Shown in pieces: positions 1-8,012 of a stretch of DNA of 64,000 bases (the stretch's first letter is position 1; the number at the start of each line of letters is the position of its first letter). The DNA is from Paraburkholderia acidicola (GTDB taxonomy: Bacteria; Pseudomonadota; Gammaproteobacteria; Burkholderiales; Burkholderiaceae): positions 2,108,001-2,172,000 of the forward strand of contig NZ_MTZV01000006.1 of NCBI RefSeq assembly GCF_002362315.1, read 5' to 3'. The notes below the pieces were generated by a model, which worked only from the letters and a program-made list of their open reading frames with translations, was not told the origin of the DNA and ran no database searches. A program made the translations under genes and the position numbers.

Positions 1-1
1 C

Positions 2-136
2 AACGTGAAGGTCGGCCCGGTGAGCGGTGACAGCACGGCGATTCTCGACGGTGGTGTGAAAGCCGGCGAACAGGTCGTGACCGACGGCGCAGACAAGCTC
101 GACAACGGCTCGCGCGTGCGCGTCGTCTCGCACTAG
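2..136 (+). CDS. mdtA: RND efflux membrane-fusion (adaptor) protein, C-terminal end only
   Basis: The first 44 codons of the window are an open frame ending in TAG at 134-136, and the rest of the gene lies upstream of the window. The visible tail contains the GDSTAILDGGVKAGEQVVTDG pattern, typical of the last beta-barrel and membrane-proximal part of RND periplasmic adaptors, where 'GL.xGdxVVtdG' recurs. It stops only 12 bases before the mdtB-like permease, as expected for an mdtABC-type operon. The adaptor would link the inner-membrane pump to the outer-membrane channel. The name is inferred from the partners rather than from this short fragment. Confidence 0.8.
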   Translation, partial: NVKVGPVSGDSTAILDGGVKAGEQVVTDGADKLDNGSRVRVVSH

Positions 137-148
137 CGGGCGCGTCCA

Positions 149-3100
149 ATGAATATTTCGCGTCCCTTTATCGAGCGGCCGATCGCGACGTCGCTGCTGA
201 TGATCGCGCTGCTGCTCGCGGGCCTGCTCGGTTATCACCTGCTGCCGGTATCCGCGTTGCCGGAAGTCGACTATCCGACGATCCAGGTCTACACGCAGTA
301 TCCGGGCGCGAGCCCCGACGTGAGCAGCTCGTCGATCACGTCGCCGCTCGAACGCCAGTTCGGTCAGATGCCCGGCCTGAAGACCATGAACTCGACGAGT
401 TCGAACGGTGTGTCGGTGATCACGCTGCAGTTCGATCTCGCGTTGTCGCTCGACGTCGCCGAACAGGAAGTGCAGGCGGCGATCAACGCGTCGGCGAGTT
501 TCCTGCCAGCGAACCTCCCGTACCCGCCGGTGTACAGCAAGGTCAACCCGGCCGATGCACCGGTGCTCACGTTGTCTCTGACGTCCGATGTGCTGCCGCT
601 CACGAAGATCGAAGACCTGGCCGATACGCGGCTCGCGCAGAAGATCTCGCAGATCTCCGGTATCGGCCTCGTCACGATCAGCGGGGGGCAGCGGCCTGCC
701 GTGCGCATCGAAACGAATTCGGGCGCGCTGAACTCGCTTGGCATGTCGCTCGACGACGTGCGTACCGCGCTCGGTAATGCCAACGTCAACCAGGCGAAGG
801 GCAATCTGGATGGCAAGTACCAGGCGTATTCGATCGGTGCGAACGACCAGCTTCAATCGGCCGCCGACTACGCGGACCTCGTGATCGCGTACAAGAACGG
901 CGCGCCAATTCGCCTCACGCAGATTGCGAAATCGATCGATGGTGCAGAGGACACACGCCAGGCGGCATGGACTGGTAAGACACCGGCGATCATCCTGAAC
1001 ATCCAGCGCCAGCCGGGCGCCAACGTGATCGATGTCGTGGACCGCGTGCAGAAGTTGTTGCCGCAACTACGCGCGAGCCTGCCCGCCACGCTGAAGGTCG
1101 ACGTGCTGACCGATCGCACGCAGACGATCCGCGCGTCGGTCACCGACGTTGAATACGAACTCGGCGTGGCCGTCGCGCTGGTCGTGATGGTGATCTTCCT
1201 GTTCCTGCGTAACGTGCCGGCCACCGTGATTCCGGCCGTTACCGTGCCGCTCTCGCTGATCGGCACGCTCGCGGTCGCGTGGGGGCTTGGCTTCTCGCTG
1301 AACAACCTGACGCTAATGTCACTTACCATCGCGACCGGTTTCGTTGTCGACGATGCGATCGTGATGATCGAGAACATCACACGCTATATCGAAGCGGGCG
1401 AGGCACCGCTTGCGGCCGCACTGAAAGGTGCAAAGCAGATCGGCTTCACGATCATCTCGCTGTCGGTGTCGCTGATCGCGGTGATGATTCCGCTGCTGTT
1501 CATGGGCGATGTGGTGGGGCGGTTGTTCCGCGAGTTCGCACTGACACTTGCCATCGCGATCGTGCTGTCGGCGATCGTGTCGCTGACGCTCACACCGATG
1601 ATGTGTTCGCGGATGCTGAAGGAGCACGAGGGCGAGCGGCGCGTCGATTTCTTCGACCGTGTGAACCGGCGCTACGAACAGGGCCTCGGCTGGGTGCTCG
1701 AGCATCGCGGGCTGACGCTGGTGTCGGTGGGGATAACGGCAGCGCTGACGTTCCTGATCCTGATCTTGATGCCGAAGGGCTTCTTCCCCGAGCAGGACAC
1801 CGGGCTGATCGAAGGTATTTCGCAGGCAGCACCGTCGATCTCGTTTAGCCACATGGTCGAGAAGCAACAGCAACTGGTCGCGCAGATCATGAAGGACCCG
1901 GCAGTGGAGAGTCTGTCGTCGTTCGTCGGCATCAACCAGACGAGCCCGACGCTGAACCAGGGCAGCGTGCTGATCAATCTGAAGGACAAAGGCGATCGCG
2001 ACAGCAGCGCCGCGGTGATCCGCCGTCTTGCCGACGTGACCGCGAACAATGCTGGCATGAAGCTGTTCCTGCATCCGGTGCAGGACTTGACGCTCGACGA
2101 TACGATCTCGACGACCAGTTACCGGGTGGGCTTGCAAGCCACCGACCCGACCGTGCTGACCCAGTGGACCCAGAAGCTGATCGCGGCGCTGAAACAAGAC
2201 CCTGCATTCGCCGATGTACAGAGTCAGGCGTTGCAGGAGGGTAACCAGATCCAGCTGACCTTCGATCGCGACACCGCATCGCGCCTCGGCATCACACCGC
2301 AAGCAATCGACGACGTGCTGTACGACGCGTTCGGCCAGCGCCAGGTGTCGACGATCTATACGCAGCTCAACCAGTACCACGTCGTGCTCGCCGCCGATCG
2401 CAGCGCCGACGATCTCGGCCACCTGCTGTCGGGGTTGTATGTCGACACGTCGTCGGGGGATGTCGCACCGCTGGCGTCGATGGCGACGATGAAAATCGTC
2501 CCGTCGCCGGTGACGATCAACCGTCAGGGGCAGTTCCCGTATGCCGACGTGTCGTTCAATCTCGCACCGGGCTACACGCTCGGCACGGCGTTGACGCATC
2601 TGCACGACGTGGAGTCGCAGATCGGTTTGCCTGCGACCGTACAAGCTTCGCTTGAAGGCTCGGCGGCGACGTTCGAGCAGTCGCTGTCGAACGAGGCGTA
2701 CCTGGTGCTCGCGGCGATCATCGTCGTCTACCTGATGCTCGGCATCCTGTACGAGAGCTTCATCCATCCGGTCACGATCCTGTCGACGCTGCCGTCTGCC
2801 GCGCTCGGCGCACTGCTGGCGCTCGTGATTACCGGCACGCAGTTCGACATCATCGGCTTGATCGGCATCGTGCTGCTGATCGGCATCGTGATGAAGAACG
2901 CGATCATGATGATCGACTTCGCGCTCGAACTGGAGCGTAACGAAGGGCTGCCACCCGTCGAAGCGATCCGTCGCGCGGCTGGCCTGCGCTTCCGCCCGAT
3001 CCTGATGACGACGATGGCGTCGTTGTTCGGCGCGCTGCCGCTGGCGTTCGGTACCGGGATGGGTTCGGAGCTGCGCCATCCGCTCGGCATCGCGATTATC

Positions 3101-3214
3101 GGCGGGTTGCTCGTGAGCCAGTTGCTCACGTTGTTCTCGACGCCGGTGATCTACCTGGCAATGCATCGTGTCGAAAGCTACTTCAGCCGACGCGCACAGC
3201 CCGCGGTGGAGTGA
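149..3214 (+). CDS. mdtB: RND multidrug efflux permease, MdtB-like
   Basis: This 1021-residue inner-membrane proton/drug antiporter starts MNISRPFIERPIATSLLM. Its sequence tracks E. coli MdtB closely, including LPEVDYPTIQV, ASPDVSSSSITSPLERQFGQ, VSKVNPADAPV-type stretches and GGQRPAVRIE. The proton-relay pair lies in GFVVDDAIVMIEN of the fourth transmembrane helix, and the second half carries GIVMKNAIMMIDFALE. Length and two-fold domain plan (transmembrane-periplasmic, repeated) are standard for the family. MdtB works as a heterotrimer with MdtC (here the next gene, 6 bases on). Family substrates include bile salts, novobiocin and other amphiphiles, but the substrate here is unknown. The ATG follows the adaptor's stop by 12 bases. 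Confidence 0.93.
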   Translation: MNISRPFIERPIATSLLMIALLLAGLLGYHLLPVSALPEVDYPTIQVYTQYPGASPDVSSSSITSPLERQFGQMPGLKTMNSTSSNGVSVITLQFDLALSLDVAEQEVQAAINASASFLPANLPYPPVYSKVNPADAPVLTLSLTSDVLPLTKIEDLADTRLAQKISQISGIGLVTISGGQRPAVRIETNSGALNSLGMSLDDVRTALGNANVNQAKGNLDGKYQAYSIGANDQLQSAADYADLVIAYKNGAPIRLTQIAKSIDGAEDTRQAAWTGKTPAIILNIQRQPGANVIDVVDRVQKLLPQLRASLPATLKVDVLTDRTQTIRASVTDVEYELGVAVALVVMVIFLFLRNVPATVIPAVTVPLSLIGTLAVAWGLGFSLNNLTLMSLTIATGFVVDDAIVMIENITRYIEAGEAPLAAALKGAKQIGFTIISLSVSLIAVMIPLLFMGDVVGRLFREFALTLAIAIVLSAIVSLTLTPMMCSRMLKEHEGERRVDFFDRVNRRYEQGLGWVLEHRGLTLVSVGITAALTFLILILMPKGFFPEQDTGLIEGISQAAPSISFSHMVEKQQQLVAQIMKDPAVESLSSFVGINQTSPTLNQGSVLINLKDKGDRDSSAAVIRRLADVTANNAGMKLFLHPVQDLTLDDTISTTSYRVGLQATDPTVLTQWTQKLIAALKQDPAFADVQSQALQEGNQIQLTFDRDTASRLGITPQAIDDVLYDAFGQRQVSTIYTQLNQYHVVLAADRSADDLGHLLSGLYVDTSSGDVAPLASMATMKIVPSPVTINRQGQFPYADVSFNLAPGYTLGTALTHLHDVESQIGLPATVQASLEGSAATFEQSLSNEAYLVLAAIIVVYLMLGILYESFIHPVTILSTLPSAALGALLALVITGTQFDIIGLIGIVLLIGIVMKNAIMMIDFALELERNEGLPPVEAIRRAAGLRFRPILMTTMASLFGALPLAFGTGMGSELRHPLGIAIIGGLLVSQLLTLFSTPVIYLAMHRVESYFSRRAQPAVE

Positions 3215-3220
3215 CGCGCG

Positions 3221-6200
3221 ATGAACCTGTCTGAACCGTTCATCCGGCGGCCGATCGCGACCACGCTGATCGCCATTGGCATCGCGCTGTTCGGCGTGCT
3301 CGCGTTCAAGCTGCTGCCGGTTGCGCCATTGCCCGAGGTCGACTTCCCGACCATCAACGTGCAGGCCACGCTGCCTGGCGCCGATCCGACGACGGTCGCG
3401 ACTTCGGTTGCGACGCCGCTCGAACGTCAGTTCGGACAGATCTCCGGCATCACGCAGATGACGTCGGTGAGTTCGCTTGGCGCGACGCGCATCACGATGC
3501 AGTTCGATCTGAACCGCAATATCGACGGCGCTGCGCGCGATGTGCAGGCAGCCATCAATGCGGCACGTACCAACCTGCCTGCGAACCTCGACGGAAATCC
3601 GACCTACCGCAAGGTGAATCCCGCCGATGCGCCGATTTTGATCATCAGCCTCACGTCGGATTCGGCGACGCGCGGCCAGTTGTACGACGCGGCTTCGACG
3701 GTGCTGCAACAGAAGCTGCTGCAAACACCTGGCGTTGGCGATGTTACGGTGGGAGGCGGCGCGCTGCCGGCTGTGCGCATCGAACTGAATCCGGACCGCG
3801 TGAGCCACTACGGTATCAGCCTCGAACAGATCCGCACGGCGATCTCGAACTCGAACGTCGATCTACCGAAAGGCTCGGTCACGGCCAGCGGCAATGGCTA
3901 CGAAATCGGCGCGAACGACATGCTGGTTGCGCCCGCCGATTACCGTCCGCTGATCGTGCGACGCAACGGCAACGACGTCGTGCATATCTCCGATCTCGGC
4001 TATGTGCGCCAGGACGTGGAGAACCTGGAGAACTACGGGCTCTCGAACGGCAAGCCCGCGGTGCTGCTGGTCGTGTTCAAGGAGCCGGGCGCAAACGTCA
4101 TCGATACAGTCGACAACGTCAAAGCTGCGCTACCGTTTCTCGAAGCATCGATCCTGCCGACCATCAAGCTGAACATCCTGATGGATCGCACGACGACGAT
4201 CCGCGCGTCGCTGCTCGATGTGGAGATCACGCTCGCGATCTCGGTGCTGCTCGTCACGCTGGTGACGTTCGCGTTCTTCCGCAACTGGCGCACGACGCTC
4301 GTGCCCGCAATCGCCGTGCCGCTATCGCTGCTCGGAACGTTCGGCATCATGTACTTCCTTGGCTACAGCCTGAACAATCTGTCGCTGATGGCGCTGACCA
4401 TTTCGACGGGCTTCGTCGTCGACGATGCGATCGTTGTCGTCGAGAACATCATGCGGCATATGGAGCGTGGCGAGGGGCCGGTGCAGGCGGCGCTGTCGGG
4501 CGCGCGCGAAGTCGGTTTTACGGTGCTGACGATCAGCGTTTCGCTCGTTGCGGTGTTCATTCCGCTGTTACTGATGGGCGGCATTGTCGGGCGATTGTTC
4601 CGCGAGTTTTCCGTGTCGTTGTCGGCGGCGATCCTGATGTCGATGCTGATTTCGCTGACGGTCACGCCGATGCTGTCCAGCATCGCGCTGCGCAGCACTA
4701 ACGCGGGACATCACGAAGAAGAATATCCGGACTCGCGCTTTCACCGCTTCTATGCACGCACGCTCGGCTGGGTGATCCGTCGTCCGCTGCTGATGGGCTG
4801 CGTCACGCTGCTCGTGCTGGTGCTCAACGTGGTGCTCTACATCGTCGTGCCGAAGGGTTTCTTCCCGCAGGAAGATACGGGGCGACTGGTCGGGCAGATC
4901 CAGGCGTCGCAAAGCATTTCGTACCACGCGATGCAGCAGAAATTCCTGAAGATCAATCAGCTCGTATTGAAGAATCCGAACGTGGCGTCGGTGGGTGGTT
5001 TCATTGGCGGGAGTAATGCGGTGAACAGCGCGCAGATGTTCATCACGCTCAAGCCGCTTGGCGTGCGCAAGGCGAATGCGGACCAGGTGATCGCGCAGAT
5101 CCGCCGTACGCTCGGCGATATTCCTGGCGCGCGGCTTTATCTGCAGTCGGCGCAGGACATTACCGTGGGCGGTCGGCAGAGTGGTGCGCAATACCAGTTC
5201 ACGATGACCGCGGACGATCAGACCGATCTCGACAAATGGGTACCGCAAGTCGTCGCACAGATGCACAAGCTGCCGATTCTCCAGGACATCAATACCGACC
5301 AGCAGGACAACAGCATGCAGGCGGCCGTCAACGTGAACCGCGATACGGCGGCGCGCATGGGCGTCAACTTCGATTCGATCGACCAGGGGTTGTATGACGC
5401 ATTCGGTCAGCGTCAGGTATCGACGATCTACAAGGCGGCGAACCAGTATCACGTTGTGATGGAACTGGCGCCCGAATACTGGACCGACCCGTCTGCGCTG
5501 AAGGGGATCTATATTCCTTCGGGTGCGCCGAGTTCGACGGCGAGTGGCGCGAACGGTAGCGCGAGTCCAGCGGCCGCGGCGGTGGCGAGTGCGGCGTCGG
5601 CCGCGAGTGTTACATCGCCTTCGTCGACAGGAGCGCCCGCGACGACGACTGCTACGCCATCCACCGCTGCGCTGACGAATGGCAATGCGCTCGTGCCGCT
5701 GTCATCGATGGCGAACTTCTCGATCCAGCGCACCGCGATCTCGATCAACCATCAGGGCACGTTTCCCGCCGTGACCGCGTCGTTCAATCTGCGCCCGGAT
5801 GCATCGATCGGTGAGGCCACGCAGCAGGTCGACGAATCGGTCGCGCAACTGCGCATGCCGGGCAGCATCATCGGACAGTTTGCGGGCACTGCGCAGGTGT
5901 TCCAGCAATCAGTGGCCAGCGAGCCGCTGCTGATCGTCGCCGCGCTGCTGTCGGTGTATATCGTGCTCGGCATCCTGTACGAGAATCTGATGCATCCGCT
6001 GACCATTCTGTCGACGTTACCGTCGGCGGGTGTCGGCGCGCTGATCGCATTGCTCGTGACCAACACGCAGCTGTCGATCATCGCGCTCGTCGGTGTGATC
6101 CTGCTGATCGGCATCGTCAAGAAGAACGCGATCATGATGATCGACTTCGCAATCACCGAAGAGCGCGAGCGCGACCTCGAGCCCGAGGAAGCGATTACGC

Positions 6201-6436
6201 GTGCCTGCATGATCCGCTTCCGGCCGATCATGATGACGACGATGGCGGCGATTCTCGGTGCGATGCCGCTGGTGTTCGGCTCCGGCTATGGGTCGGAATT
6301 TCGCAAGCCGCTTGGTATTTCGATCATCGGTGGGTTGTTGTTTAGCCAGGTGCTCACGCTGTACACGACACCGGTGATCTATCTGTGGCTCGACCGGGCG
6401 TATCGCCGCCTGCGCCGTCGACGGAAGGAGGTTTGA
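3221..6436 (+). CDS. mdtC: RND multidrug efflux permease, MdtC-like, with an extra Ala/Ser/Thr-rich linker
   Basis: This 1071-residue RND permease has the MdtC hallmarks LPVAPLPEVDFPTINV, GADPTTVATSVATPLERQ, GGGALPAVRIELNP, GFVVDDAIVVVEN and GIVKKNAIMMIDFA. It is about 45 residues longer than E. coli MdtC. The excess is a low-complexity block at roughly residues 767-819 in the second periplasmic (docking-domain) half, between IYIPSG and NGNALVPLSSM. The remaining sequence aligns without obvious gaps, so the protein is probably functional. It should form the B2C-type heterotrimer with the upstream mdtB product. The stop codon sits 2 bases before the ATG of the outer-membrane factor. Confidence 0.93.
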   Translation: MNLSEPFIRRPIATTLIAIGIALFGVLAFKLLPVAPLPEVDFPTINVQATLPGADPTTVATSVATPLERQFGQISGITQMTSVSSLGATRITMQFDLNRNIDGAARDVQAAINAARTNLPANLDGNPTYRKVNPADAPILIISLTSDSATRGQLYDAASTVLQQKLLQTPGVGDVTVGGGALPAVRIELNPDRVSHYGISLEQIRTAISNSNVDLPKGSVTASGNGYEIGANDMLVAPADYRPLIVRRNGNDVVHISDLGYVRQDVENLENYGLSNGKPAVLLVVFKEPGANVIDTVDNVKAALPFLEASILPTIKLNILMDRTTTIRASLLDVEITLAISVLLVTLVTFAFFRNWRTTLVPAIAVPLSLLGTFGIMYFLGYSLNNLSLMALTISTGFVVDDAIVVVENIMRHMERGEGPVQAALSGAREVGFTVLTISVSLVAVFIPLLLMGGIVGRLFREFSVSLSAAILMSMLISLTVTPMLSSIALRSTNAGHHEEEYPDSRFHRFYARTLGWVIRRPLLMGCVTLLVLVLNVVLYIVVPKGFFPQEDTGRLVGQIQASQSISYHAMQQKFLKINQLVLKNPNVASVGGFIGGSNAVNSAQMFITLKPLGVRKANADQVIAQIRRTLGDIPGARLYLQSAQDITVGGRQSGAQYQFTMTADDQTDLDKWVPQVVAQMHKLPILQDINTDQQDNSMQAAVNVNRDTAARMGVNFDSIDQGLYDAFGQRQVSTIYKAANQYHVVMELAPEYWTDPSALKGIYIPSGAPSSTASGANGSASPAAAAVASAASAASVTSPSSTGAPATTTATPSTAALTNGNALVPLSSMANFSIQRTAISINHQGTFPAVTASFNLRPDASIGEATQQVDESVAQLRMPGSIIGQFAGTAQVFQQSVASEPLLIVAALLSVYIVLGILYENLMHPLTILSTLPSAGVGALIALLVTNTQLSIIALVGVILLIGIVKKNAIMMIDFAITEERERDLEPEEAITRACMIRFRPIMMTTMAAILGAMPLVFGSGYGSEFRKPLGISIIGGLLFSQVLTLYTTPVIYLWLDRAYRRLRRRRKEV
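5519..5677 (+). repeat. low-complexity Ala/Ser/Thr-coding insertion inside mdtC
   Basis: About 53 codons made almost entirely of Ala, Ser, Thr, Gly, Val and Pro interrupt the periplasmic docking region of the MdtC-like permease. E. coli MdtC passes directly from the ALEKMF-type segment to its IPLSYFAKW segment at this place. The reading frame is kept through the block and the flanks are well conserved, so this is an in-frame expansion rather than decay. Confidence 0.75.
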
Positions 6437-6438
6437 GG

Positions 6439-8010
6439 ATGAAACTACGATCTCTTCGTACGGTGCGCAGCGCATGCGCGGTTGCCGTCACACTATGCGT
6501 CGCCGCATGCGCGGTCGGCCCCGACTACCACAAGCCCCCGGTCGACGTGCCCGCGACATTCAAGGAAGGCGTCGACTGGCAGCGTGCGCAGGCCGACCCG
6601 CAGGCTTCGCTGTCGAGCACCTGGTGGCTGGCGTATCACGACGACACGTTGACGCATCTGATCGAACAGTCGCAGCAGGCGAACCAGTCGATCGCCGCTG
6701 CAGAAGCGGCATACCGGCTAGCGCAGGCCACCGTTGCGGCCAGCACCGCGAGCCTGTTCCCGGTGATCTCCGCCGACGGTTCCGGGAGCCGCAGCCGAAA
6801 CGGTTCGACATCGAGTGCAGGTTCAAACGAACTGACAACAGGCAGCAACAGCAATAACGGCACCACGACGGGCGTGCGTAATGCCGTCGGCGTGACGGCA
6901 ACAGCGAGCTGGGAGCCAGACCTGTGGGGCCAGGTGCGTCGCGAAATCGAATCGAGCAAGGGCGCAGCGCAGGCATCCGATGCGCAGCTTGCAGGGGAAC
7001 GCCTGTCGATCGCCGCGACGCTCGCAACCGACTACTTCGCGCTACGCCAGCTCGACGTCGACATCGGTCTGTTACGCGAACAGCAACGCATCGACGCGCG
7101 CATTCTCGACATGACGCGCGTGAGTTTCCAGCAGGGCACGGCATCGAACGATAACCTGCTCGCCGCACAGGACACGCTCGAAGTGGTGATCGCCGATCTG
7201 CAGACGTCGCAGACCTCGCGCGAACAGGATGAGCACGCGATCGCCGTGCTCATCGGCGTGCCACCCGCGACGTTCTCATTGGCCGCGCAAACGGACTACG
7301 CGTTTCCCGATCCGGCGATACCGCTGGCATTGCCGTCGCAACTGCTCGAACGGCGTACCGACGTGGTTAGCGCCGAGCGCACAGCGGCATCGGCCAACGC
7401 GAAAATCGGTGTAGCGAAAGCGGCATTTTTCCCGACGCTCACGCTGAGCGCCGAAGGCGGCTTTCAGCACAACACGTTTGCGAATCTGTTCTCGATGCCG
7501 AACCGCATCTGGACGCTCGGCCCCGATCTTGCGGCGACGATCTTCGACGGCGGCGCACGGACGTCGGCCGTGCACGAAGCCGAAGCGACCTACGACGAGA
7601 CTGTGGCGAACTATCGCGAGACGGTGCTCGCTGCATTCCAGAATGTCGAGGACAGTCTGTCGACCTGCAATCATCTGCGGCAACAGGCGCATGCGTTCGA
7701 CAACGTGTACCAGCGCAACCAGCAACTCTTTGCAAGCGAGAACGCGCAGTTGCAGGCGGGCACAGCAAGCGAAGAAGGTCTGCTCACGCAGCAGTTGACG
7801 CTATTGCTGGCTGAGCAGAATCTGAAGGACACGCAGGCGCTGCTGACACAGGGCAGTGTTGCACTGGTCAAGAATCTGGGCGGCGGCTGGCAGTGGGACG
7901 ATCACAAGGAGGCCGCCGTTGCGATGGCTGCGCCGGCCGGTGCGACTGCAGTTTCGCAGCCGACGCCCGACGCAGATGCAACGACGACCTCTACTTCACA
8001 CGCGGACTAA
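6439..8010 (+). CDS. outer-membrane efflux lipoprotein, NodT/OprM family
   Basis: This 523-residue outer-membrane channel (TolC superfamily) completes the tripartite pump. The ATG at 6439 was chosen over upstream in-frame codons because it follows the AGGAGG at 6427-6432 and begins a lipoprotein signal peptide (MKLRSLRTVRSACAV, lipobox VAAC, mature Cys near residue 22). CAVGPDYHKPPVDVPATF is the usual NodT-family mature start. Two outer-membrane-efflux repeats follow, with paired helical segments (LAQATVAASTASLFPVIS; YRETVLAAFQNVEDSL). A Ser/Asn/Thr-rich stretch near residues 115-150 and a Thr/Ala tail are unconserved. The end lies only 2 bases from the stop of the convergent GH3 gene. Confidence 0.92.
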   Translation: MKLRSLRTVRSACAVAVTLCVAACAVGPDYHKPPVDVPATFKEGVDWQRAQADPQASLSSTWWLAYHDDTLTHLIEQSQQANQSIAAAEAAYRLAQATVAASTASLFPVISADGSGSRSRNGSTSSAGSNELTTGSNSNNGTTTGVRNAVGVTATASWEPDLWGQVRREIESSKGAAQASDAQLAGERLSIAATLATDYFALRQLDVDIGLLREQQRIDARILDMTRVSFQQGTASNDNLLAAQDTLEVVIADLQTSQTSREQDEHAIAVLIGVPPATFSLAAQTDYAFPDPAIPLALPSQLLERRTDVVSAERTAASANAKIGVAKAAFFPTLTLSAEGGFQHNTFANLFSMPNRIWTLGPDLAATIFDGGARTSAVHEAEATYDETVANYRETVLAAFQNVEDSLSTCNHLRQQAHAFDNVYQRNQQLFASENAQLQAGTASEEGLLTQQLTLLLAEQNLKDTQALLTQGSVALVKNLGGGWQWDDHKEAAVAMAAPAGATAVSQPTPDADATTTSTSHAD

Positions 8011-8012
8011 CT

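Noticed and set aside
1319..3808. 829-codon open frame on the minus strand across mdtB
   Set aside because: It is antisense to a strongly conserved RND permease. Its translation is Arg/His/Gln-rich low complexity, as expected for the shadow of a high-GC gene.
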